Of a stretch of 64,000 nt of DNA, positions 40,050-47,598 are shown piece by piece; positions within the stretch are counted from its first letter, which is position 1; each line of letters starts with the position of its first letter. This stretch comes from an uncultured Pseudomonadota bacterium (GTDB lineage Bacteria; Bdellovibrionota_B; Oligoflexia; Oligoflexales; CAIYRB01): NCBI GenBank assembly GCA_903915625.1, contig CAIWTN010000017.1, forward strand, positions 1 through 64,000, read 5' to 3'. The notes beneath the pieces are model-generated. The model was not told where the DNA came from and did no database searches. It saw only the letters and a list, made by a program, of their open reading frames with translations. A program made the position numbers and the translations under genes.

Positions 40050-40574
40050 TCAACTTGCGTGCTTACCGCTTCTTTCTTTAGCCTGAGTCATAACAGCGGC
40101 ATGTCGCTTCTCTATGGACTCGGCCATAACGTTCAGTTTCGCCACGAGGCTTTGGAGCTCGTCTTTTTCGCGAATTTTACAGCGCACCTGATAGTCACCC
40201 TGGGTTAACTGATCTACAAACCGTTCGATACTAACTACAGGTCCGTAATATCTGTGAGTTAAGCGGAATACGACGGTAAACATCACCACAATAAATAGGG
40301 CGAGTATTGCTCCTACGCGCAAAGCGTTGGTGTAGAACACGTCATTTGTCACTAGCTCCCACTGCAGATTTGGGTCGACGACGTGGAAGATGCCCATGAC
40401 GTGATTATATTGCTCGTTAAACGCTAAAACGAACATGAATGCACATACGCCTACAAAAGCGATCGAAATTCCAATGACGTAAAGTCCGAATTTAATCTGC
40501 TTAAACGGCTCGATCACAGTGGATCGCAGGCTGCGCCTGGCCCTTTCGAAGTCAGAAGTGGGGTTTGCGGACAC
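40050..40574 (-). CDS. Stand-alone membrane HAMP-domain protein
   Basis: Two TM segments, then YYGPVVSIERFVDQLTQGDYQVRCKIREKDELQSLVAKLNVM (HAMP) and a short tail. Confidence 0.75.
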   Translation of the reverse strand: MSANPTSDFERARRSLRSTVIEPFKQIKFGLYVIGISIAFVGVCAFMFVLAFNEQYNHVMGIFHVVDPNLQWELVTNDVFYTNALRVGAILALFIVVMFTVVFRLTHRYYGPVVSIERFVDQLTQGDYQVRCKIREKDELQSLVAKLNVMAESIEKRHAAVMTQAKERSGKHAS

Positions 40575-40840
40575 GAGTTACTCCCTTTCGGCAACCTTCA
40601 GGTTCGAGTTGCTCCTTACCCCAATCTGGGGATGTCTTCATTTCGGCAGACCTGCAGCAAGCTTGAGTCAATACCCCCCAGCAATATCCTTAATGCGGCT
40701 CAAGTCATTATAATAAAAGATATAAATGAAACAAAATCCACTAAACCAACGAGAAGATCTAGCTGAACGATTGTGCTTGCACTTTTGGCTGCAGCTGGTT
40801 AATTTCGGCAACCTTATATCTCATGTAACGGAGTTCGGAC

Positions 40841-40945
40841 TTGCACGGTTCTAGACACAGAAGAAAACATCCAAAAGGTCGCCGTAAAGTTGGTCGGAAA
40901 AAACGCCGGATGATGCGCAAGCGTCGTCAATTGCGTACCGTCTAA
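40841..40945 (+). CDS. 34-aa very basic protein (missing from the ORF track), possibly AURKAIP1/COX24-like small ribosomal protein
   Basis: TTG start with cggag SD: MHGSRHRRKHPKGRRKVGRKKRRMMRKRRQLRTV*. More than half K/R. In-frame TAA just upstream. Confidence 0.55.
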   Translation: MHGSRHRRKHPKGRRKVGRKKRRMMRKRRQLRTV

Positions 40946-41188
40946 TAGCGGTAGTAGGTCAACCAGCTATAGCTGCACTCGCCAATTTGATTTTTTCACA
41001 AAATTCAATTGGCGCTAATGCTTGCTATGATAAATTTTCCGCGTCAGGCCCGCTCACTGCGGTGCCTGAACGCAGAGAATTTTATTTAGTTAAGTTTTTC
41101 CATACTGCCAGCCTTCTGCCCATGATATCCTTAGCGAACGCCCGCACAATTTTTCGGACGTCTCAACCATGGAATGGGGAAGGCCTCG

Positions 41189-41881
41189 ATGATGCTCGAC
41201 TTTATCTGCGAACTCGAAAGAGTCATGGGGAAGTGGCCTGAGACCACTAGTTGGACTTTGGCTCAGATCGCCGACAACACCCGCACGGGGGTGCCCCAAG
41301 TGGTCGACATCCTGTCCGACACGCTCGATCGGGAACTTGAGGTCCATGAAACGCTGACCCATGCCGAAGCGGCACAGGTGCTGGCGACGCTCAAGGAACG
41401 CATGTCAGGGGAGCTCGCTGCTCGCCAAAAGCGACTCGAGCTACGCCGCGAAAAGGCGATCAGGGCGTATGACCTAACCATGGAAAAAGTTCGGGTTCTG
41501 CAAGCCACTAAGAACTGGCGTACTGCATACAAAAGTCTAAGTTATTATGTCGGCTGTCATGAGAATGACCTACCCGAAGATTTGCTGCTTACATTATGTG
41601 GTGAGTGTCTTAGGCTTGGAGTTAAGAGTGAGGCAAATTTACAAGAGCTCAGCCAGTGGCTGCGCAAAGGTATCGCCGCTTGCTTCACCACGTCGTCGCC
41701 TGAAGCAACCGAGGACGCCATCGATTTCATCGATGCTTACGGACACTTCTTCTTAGACGACATTAATCAGCGCGGCAAAAGGTTGCTGGAAAATGTACTC
41801 GAAACACTCAAAAATCAGGCAGCTCAGCACAATTTACTGCCGCGCTATGAAGAGCTTGTGCGGGAGCTGCAGGTTAATTAA
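41189..41881 (+). CDS. Hypothetical helical protein upstream of the Lon-like protease
   Basis: SD gggaagg before ATGATG; long helical ORF ending 17 bp before the protease gene. Confidence 0.65.
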   Translation: MMLDFICELERVMGKWPETTSWTLAQIADNTRTGVPQVVDILSDTLDRELEVHETLTHAEAAQVLATLKERMSGELAARQKRLELRREKAIRAYDLTMEKVRVLQATKNWRTAYKSLSYYVGCHENDLPEDLLLTLCGECLRLGVKSEANLQELSQWLRKGIAACFTTSSPEATEDAIDFIDAYGHFFLDDINQRGKRLLENVLETLKNQAAQHNLLPRYEELVRELQVN

Positions 41882-41898
41882 CGTCAAAAGGAATACCC

Positions 41899-44358
41899 GT
41901 GCCTAAAAAGCAGTTGCGGTCGTCGGCGCGTAAACACCCCACGGCAGCAAGGGCGGCGCGCTGGCAGTTACCGAAGCCGGTACCAGCGCGCCTGACATAC
42001 CTTAAATGCCCTACGAGTCTGTTCAAGTTTAAGGACACCTCGGATCTTGGCAAGTCACACGATATCATTTCCCAAGATCGGGCCGTCGGCGCGATTAACA
42101 TGGGACTTGGTATCCGCAAGCCGGGCTACAACATCTACGTCGCCGGCATACAGGGCACTGGCAAGACCAGTGTCATTCGGTCATTCCTGGAAAAGTGGTC
42201 CGCAGACTCGGCTAAACCATCCGACTATATTTATGTCTACGACTTTGAGGACACCGAAACCCCTAAGGCCGTTAAAATGGCTGCTGGGGGAGGCCGCAAA
42301 TTCAAGAAGCAAATGGATGCGTTAATCAAACATCTGCGAGAGTTAGTGCCATCAGCTCTGCAGAGTGAAGATTACGAAAATGCAGTTAATGCATACGTCT
42401 CCGCTTCAAATGAACGGAAAGCCAAGCTCTATGCTGAGCTTGAGCGCTTGGCTAAGTCGATGGATTTCGTCATCAAGTCGACGCGCATGGGGATCGAAAC
42501 CATCCCGGTGGTCGATGGGCGCGCTCTTACCGAAAAAGAATACGGCAAACTCGGCGATGCTGACCGAGAATCCATAGAGGACAGAAGGGCCCAACTCGAG
42601 CCTGAAGTATTAGATTTCGCGCGGAAGGTCCGGACTATAGAGCAAGAGACCACTGGCTTTGTTGAGTCTCTGCGAAACGATCTAGGACTTAATTTAGTCG
42701 GCAGAGAGCTCGACCCACTAGCCGAGGAATACAAAGATCACGCCGAGATCGCCGCACATCTAGCTGCTGTTAGATCCCATATTCTTGAAAATCTGCTTGA
42801 TTTTGTTGATGAAAACAGCGAGCAGGAGCAGGAAGCGGCGCACTTCATGGCTGAAGAGCGTGATCGCTACGTCAAGTACAAGGTAAATGTTTTCGTAGAT
42901 AACACCAATGTCCAGGGTGCGCCGGTAATCATCGAGTCTAATCCGACTTATTATAATCTTTTCGGTCGCATCGAAAAGAATGTCGAACACGGCATGTATC
43001 TGACCGACTTCACGATGATCAAAGCCGGAGCCATACATCGCGCCAACGGTGGCTATTTAGTTCTGAATGCTATGGATATATTCAAAACTCAGAGCATTTG
43101 GGACACGCTGAAAAGAGCTCTTAAGAATCGCCTAGGCTTTATCGAGGACATGGGCGAACAATATTCGCTCTTACCCACCTCTGGCCTACGGCCCGTGCCG
43201 ATTCCACTCGACGTCAAAGTAATCCTCATCGGCAACAACGATATTTACCACATACTTCATGGTGGCGATGAGGACTTCCATAAGATTTTCAAAATCAAAG
43301 CTGATTTCGATCATCGCATGCCCCGTAATGCCGAGACGGTAAATGCCTACGCCGGGTTTATCGCAACGCGAACTCAAGTGGAAAACCTACTACCGTTTAA
43401 CTCTGATGGTATCGCTGCCGTTGTGGAATACGGTTCGCGCTTAGTCGAGGATCAACGCTTTCTGTCAACGCAGTTCGCCGAAATCAAAGATCTAACCATC
43501 GAAAGCGACTATATTGCGCGGGGCCTTAAGGCCAAAGAAGTGACACGCACTCACGTGGAAGAAGCGCTCAATCTAAAACACCATCGCCTTAGCCTAGTCG
43601 AGGAGCAACTACTCGACATGGTGCGCAACGAAGACATCATGCTCAGCGTCGATGGCAGCCGGATTGGCCAAGTCAACGGCCTGGCCGTATATGACATGGG
43701 TGACTATTCCTTCGGTAAATTGGGCCGGATCACCTGTACGGTATCGACCTCCAAAGAGGGCGTCTTCAACATCGAGCGTGCCAGTAAATTGTCCGGCAAG
43801 ATCCACGACAAGGGCATTTTTATCCTGGGCAGCTTTCTCAATGCCGTCCTCGCTAAAGAGAATTCCCTCGGAATCGCCGCTAGCGTTTGCTTCGAACAAT
43901 CCTACGGCATTATCGATGGCGATAGCGCCACTGTTGCTGAATTGGTCGCAATTCTCAGCTCGCTCAGCGAGATTCCAGTTCACCAGCATATTGCGATGAC
44001 CGGGAGCTTGAACCAATTCGGCGACGTCCAGCCGATTGGCGGAGTTAACGAAAAGGTTGAAGGGTTCTTCAAAACGGCCAAACTACTTGGCAAAGGCAAA
44101 TGCTACGATGTGCTAGTGCCAGCGCAAAACATTCCGAACTTAATGCTGCACAGTGAGGTGAGGGAGGCGATTGACGCACGCAAGTTCCGCATCTTCCCAA
44201 TTCGCAGCATCAACGACGCATTCGAACTGGCGACAGGTGTACCTCTGGGATATTCGCATGTGCAAAATGTGGAGTTCCCTGCGGGTTCTGCACTAGCCTT
44301 GATCTCGGAAAAGCTGACGAAAATTCGGAAAGCAAAAAAGACTAAGTCCCACGACTAG
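41899..44358 (+). CDS. Lon-like AAA ATPase/protease (AAA_32 + S16 domain)
   Basis: VAGIQGTGKTSVIRSF, NGGYLVLNAMDIF, RIGQVNGLAVYDMGDYSFGKLGRITCT, ASVCFEQSYGIIDGDSATVAELVAILSSLSEIPVHQHIAMTGSLNQFGDVQPIGGVNEKVEGFF. GTG start. Confidence 0.93.
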   Translation: MPKKQLRSSARKHPTAARAARWQLPKPVPARLTYLKCPTSLFKFKDTSDLGKSHDIISQDRAVGAINMGLGIRKPGYNIYVAGIQGTGKTSVIRSFLEKWSADSAKPSDYIYVYDFEDTETPKAVKMAAGGGRKFKKQMDALIKHLRELVPSALQSEDYENAVNAYVSASNERKAKLYAELERLAKSMDFVIKSTRMGIETIPVVDGRALTEKEYGKLGDADRESIEDRRAQLEPEVLDFARKVRTIEQETTGFVESLRNDLGLNLVGRELDPLAEEYKDHAEIAAHLAAVRSHILENLLDFVDENSEQEQEAAHFMAEERDRYVKYKVNVFVDNTNVQGAPVIIESNPTYYNLFGRIEKNVEHGMYLTDFTMIKAGAIHRANGGYLVLNAMDIFKTQSIWDTLKRALKNRLGFIEDMGEQYSLLPTSGLRPVPIPLDVKVILIGNNDIYHILHGGDEDFHKIFKIKADFDHRMPRNAETVNAYAGFIATRTQVENLLPFNSDGIAAVVEYGSRLVEDQRFLSTQFAEIKDLTIESDYIARGLKAKEVTRTHVEEALNLKHHRLSLVEEQLLDMVRNEDIMLSVDGSRIGQVNGLAVYDMGDYSFGKLGRITCTVSTSKEGVFNIERASKLSGKIHDKGIFILGSFLNAVLAKENSLGIAASVCFEQSYGIIDGDSATVAELVAILSSLSEIPVHQHIAMTGSLNQFGDVQPIGGVNEKVEGFFKTAKLLGKGKCYDVLVPAQNIPNLMLHSEVREAIDARKFRIFPIRSINDAFELATGVPLGYSHVQNVEFPAGSALALISEKLTKIRKAKKTKSHD

Positions 44359-44375
44359 GCGACTAGTGAGCTAAC

Positions 44376-45329
44376 ATGCAAACAATCATCGGGCTCAAGC
44401 AAAGGGCCCGCCTCAAGCGAGCGATTAGAGACTTCTTCGGCGCACGTGATTACTTAGAGGTAGACACTCCGATAGCAGTGACGTGCCCTGGTACAGAGGT
44501 CCATCTTCGCTATTTTAAAACAGATTGGACCGACTACGACGGTAGTCAGCACCAACTTTATCTACGCTCAAGTCCAGAGCTTCATATGAAGCAGCTGCTC
44601 GCTATGGGTGTGGAGCGCATCTTCCAGATCGCCCCGTGCTTCAGAAATGGCGGGGAACTTGCTGAGTGGCATAGGCCAGAGTTTGCCATGCTTGAATGGT
44701 ACGAATCCGGTCTTAGCTTCACAGGCCTGATTGATCAGACTGAAGCATTACTACACGCCACACATAACGCCCTAGGTAGCGGCCTATCAATCCCGAAAAG
44801 ACTACCTCGCGTCAGCGTGGCCGAGGCATTTGAACGCTGGGCTGGGGTCACTCTGATAGACGGTGATCCAGAATTAGCCCTCAAAGGCACGGCGGCTGGA
44901 GCTGTGTCTTTAAGAGACGATGACGATTTTGAAACCGCTTTTTTCAAAATTTTAATTGAACGCATCGAGCCTGGCTTGGCCAGCCTCGGCGCTGCTGTGC
45001 TTTATGATTACCCAGCATCACAAGCTGCTCTAGCCATAGTGCGTGACGGCTTTGCCAAGCGCTTTGAGATTTATTTTGGGCGAGTTGAACTTTGCAACGG
45101 GTTTGAAGAGCTACTGGATGCCGACGCTAATCAAGTGCGGATCCGCGAAAGTAATCTTAAAAGAGCGCAGCTGGGCTATGAGGTGCCCGAGGAAGATCGG
45201 AACTTTTACGATGCATTGCGCAAGGGACTTCCGCCCTGCTCGGGAAATGCCCTAGGTTTTGACAGATGGCTCGCTCTTCTATGTCAGGCCTCAACTTTGA
45301 ACGAAGTGACACCGTTCGCATTCCGCTGA
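44376..45329 (+). CDS. epmA: EF-P--lysine ligase / LysRS-like protein
   Basis: VDTPIAVTCPGTEVHL, LRSSPELHMKQLLAMGVERIFQIAPCFRNGGELAEWHRPEFAMLEWY, ALGFDRWLAL. No N-terminal anticodon-binding domain. Confidence 0.92.
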   Translation: MQTIIGLKQRARLKRAIRDFFGARDYLEVDTPIAVTCPGTEVHLRYFKTDWTDYDGSQHQLYLRSSPELHMKQLLAMGVERIFQIAPCFRNGGELAEWHRPEFAMLEWYESGLSFTGLIDQTEALLHATHNALGSGLSIPKRLPRVSVAEAFERWAGVTLIDGDPELALKGTAAGAVSLRDDDDFETAFFKILIERIEPGLASLGAAVLYDYPASQAALAIVRDGFAKRFEIYFGRVELCNGFEELLDADANQVRIRESNLKRAQLGYEVPEEDRNFYDALRKGLPPCSGNALGFDRWLALLCQASTLNEVTPFAFR

Positions 45330-45366
45330 CTCCACGCTGGACTTAGTACATGTCGCTTCCCAGATC

Positions 45367-45401
45367 ATAGATTTCGGCGCTACTTTTAGCGCCGAAACTA
45401 T
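45367..45401. repeat. Strong intergenic hairpin
   Basis: ATAG-a-TTTCGGCGCT-acttttt-type loop-AGCGCCGAAA-CTAT: 14 pairs with one bulge, 6-nt loop (acttt t). Confidence 0.9.
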
Positions 45402-45429
45402 CAGCCTGTGTGAGGCACGCAGCTCGACT

Positions 45430-45867
45430 ATGTCATCAAACATCCAAATTATCCTTTTTTTAGTGCTCGGCAGCATTCCGACTGCGAGGGCACTAACGGC
45501 ACTTAAACGTTGCACCAAATTATCTGATGATTTTGCACATCAATGGCGCCAGGAGTATGAGACGCGGCTTTGTGGCGAGATTTTAGCCAACACGGCAAAT
45601 CTTTCTGAGGCAGCAGATTTAATTGGCGACCTAAACTCAAATCTATCTGTGATGGCAAAAATAGCTGCCGAGACTCTCACTGATCAGCTGATTTCAATCT
45701 ATCCGTCTTCCTTGCTGTTAGATCCTGAGACCTGTCAAACAACAGAGACTGCCACAATTGCAGCAGTCCTCCATAAAGAGCATCATCCCGGCCAACCAAA
45801 GCACTGGCCGAATTGGCGCACCAGGATCATAGACCTACAAAGTGAAGCCCTCGATGCAGCAAGGTAA
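45430..45867 (+). CDS. Small exported/membrane protein, hypothetical
   Basis: N-terminal hydrophobic segment; first of three overlapping ORFs. Confidence 0.5.
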   Translation: MSSNIQIILFLVLGSIPTARALTALKRCTKLSDDFAHQWRQEYETRLCGEILANTANLSEAADLIGDLNSNLSVMAKIAAETLTDQLISIYPSSLLLDPETCQTTETATIAAVLHKEHHPGQPKHWPNWRTRIIDLQSEALDAAR

Positions 45868-46216
45868 TATCTCTTTGGCTCTGCTCATACTTATTGCAGC
45901 TTTGAGTATGATGGCAATTTTTACAGCTCAGGCTGGGCTTATCAGGGCAACCAACCACGCTATTGCACTTTTTGATTCCAGGGAAGACTCCAATTTATTC
46001 TGCCGAATATCGCTGGAGCAACTCATCAACCAAGGTCCAACCCAGCTAAGGTCGACACCAGGTTCAAACAACGCAGTCACTACGCTGTGTTTGCCAGCAC
46101 GCTGGGATCACGCTGCACCGGGCCTACCGCGTTCGAATTCGTCACCCATTGTTTGTGCCATTATCCACCAAATCAAACGACCTAACAGGAAGCTCACAGG
46201 TATCTTATGCGACTGA
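45842..46216 (+). CDS. Pilin/TadE-like membrane-anchored protein, hypothetical
   Basis: QQGNISLALLILIAALSMMAIFTAQAGLIRATN: single N-terminal TM after a short leader, Cys-containing tail. Confidence 0.5.
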   Translation: MKPSMQQGNISLALLILIAALSMMAIFTAQAGLIRATNHAIALFDSREDSNLFCRISLEQLINQGPTQLRSTPGSNNAVTTLCLPARWDHAAPGLPRSNSSPIVCAIIHQIKRPNRKLTGILCD

Positions 46217-46650
46217 ACCTTAGCCTAAATGATTGGCCTCCTTTGGCATCTCATTTAGCCTGCTTATTATTGGGAGTGGCTCTTGCTCACCTATCCTGGC
46301 GTGATGGGCCACTACCACTTCGCTTACCTCCACAATCCCTAACTCTTTCTTTACCGGCAAATTCCATCCAGCGCACTTCCGCAAAATTTGCGTCCCGAGG
46401 CGTCAAGGTGCAACTAATACAGCGGCTACCAGGCAACACACCATGTCGGCTGACTCCGGACCCCTGGTTGCTGCTCGAACAAAACCCAACATTTGTGATC
46501 AGTGGCGGCATTCACTCGGCAGCTGAAATACCCGTAATAAGCAGGGCCGTTGGCGCCAAGCAATTGGACCTCATGGCCTTCTCCAATCTGGAGGGGGCAC
46601 CACCACTATGCGCGGCTAAGCCGCGCGTAACCTATGGCTCAGGAGATTAA
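46207..46650 (+). CDS. Small membrane-anchored protein, hypothetical
   Basis: N-terminal hydrophobic segment; overlaps the previous ORF by 10 bp. Confidence 0.5.
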   Translation: MRLNLSLNDWPPLASHLACLLLGVALAHLSWRDGPLPLRLPPQSLTLSLPANSIQRTSAKFASRGVKVQLIQRLPGNTPCRLTPDPWLLLEQNPTFVISGGIHSAAEIPVISRAVGAKQLDLMAFSNLEGAPPLCAAKPRVTYGSGD

Positions 46651-46816
46651 AACCATAGCTATCATGGTCCACCTAGCTGCCGGGAAGATCTATGATTTTC
46701 TGCGGTTTTAGCAATCAGACCAACCGCAGTCACGACGAAATATTGCTCAAGAAGCACCAAGTTCCAACCGATCTGCCCCAGGTACACGGGGAGTACTGAG
46801 TAAAGGCAGATCAAAT

Positions 46817-47590
46817 ATGAAAGCACATTTCAAAAGCTTCGCAATTACAAGCTGCCTACTTCTAGGGGCCTCTGCAGCATTGGGAAACGAAGGTGACACA
46901 TATGCGCCGACTGCCTATTTTGAACTGACTGGTGGCTATTCAACGTATAAAAGTGCTTTGTTATCGAGCAACGACACCTCAACTTCGATGTCTTATGGCT
47001 TAGGAGTTTGGGCTGGGCACGACAAATCTCTCGGTATGAAGCTCGAGCGTTCTAGCTCGACGTTCAACTTCGCTCTAAACAGCAGCAAGCTGACTCAAAA
47101 CTGGCAAGACTTACATTTTCTTTATCGCCTTGGGGTCGCGCGCTTGGGTGCAGTGATCTCTAGCAGTAGTTACTCAGTGAGTGCGCCACCTGATAGCAAC
47201 GGCGACGGCAAGCCTGACGACTCACTAGCGGCCGTTGACTACATTGATGTGGTGACGGATGGTTACGGCGTCAGCGCTGGTCTCAGCATACCTTTAGGAC
47301 GCGTAAGTCTCTTGGAGAGTAATTTTATCTATGTCTTGTCTGCGGCTGGTCGGCAAAAAGCAGCCGCTGCTGACGCAGACACAGCAACGGTGACAGCCTC
47401 GCAACGAGTGTCTAGCATAGGTCCTCGAATGGAATTTAATATCGGTGGACGCTTCGCATTGACGCGCAATGTTCTTAGTGCACTGTGTGGCTTTCGTTAT
47501 AACTCTTACACGATTACTGTAGATAACACTGCCAAAGCTGATGTGATGACATCAACTTACGTGGGATTAGCGACAGCCTGGGACTTCTAA
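46817..47590 (+). CDS. Outer-membrane beta-barrel-like protein
   Basis: Signal peptide MKAHFKSFAITSCLLLGASAALG, amphipathic strands, terminal aromatic TAWDF. Confidence 0.65.
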   Translation: MKAHFKSFAITSCLLLGASAALGNEGDTYAPTAYFELTGGYSTYKSALLSSNDTSTSMSYGLGVWAGHDKSLGMKLERSSSTFNFALNSSKLTQNWQDLHFLYRLGVARLGAVISSSSYSVSAPPDSNGDGKPDDSLAAVDYIDVVTDGYGVSAGLSIPLGRVSLLESNFIYVLSAAGRQKAAAADADTATVTASQRVSSIGPRMEFNIGGRFALTRNVLSALCGFRYNSYTITVDNTAKADVMTSTYVGLATAWDF

Positions 47591-47598
47591 TTCAGTCC

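Noticed and set aside
43609-44016. 135-aa minus-strand and 115-aa plus-strand ORFs inside the Lon-like gene
   Set aside because: Shadow frames of a clearly coding region.
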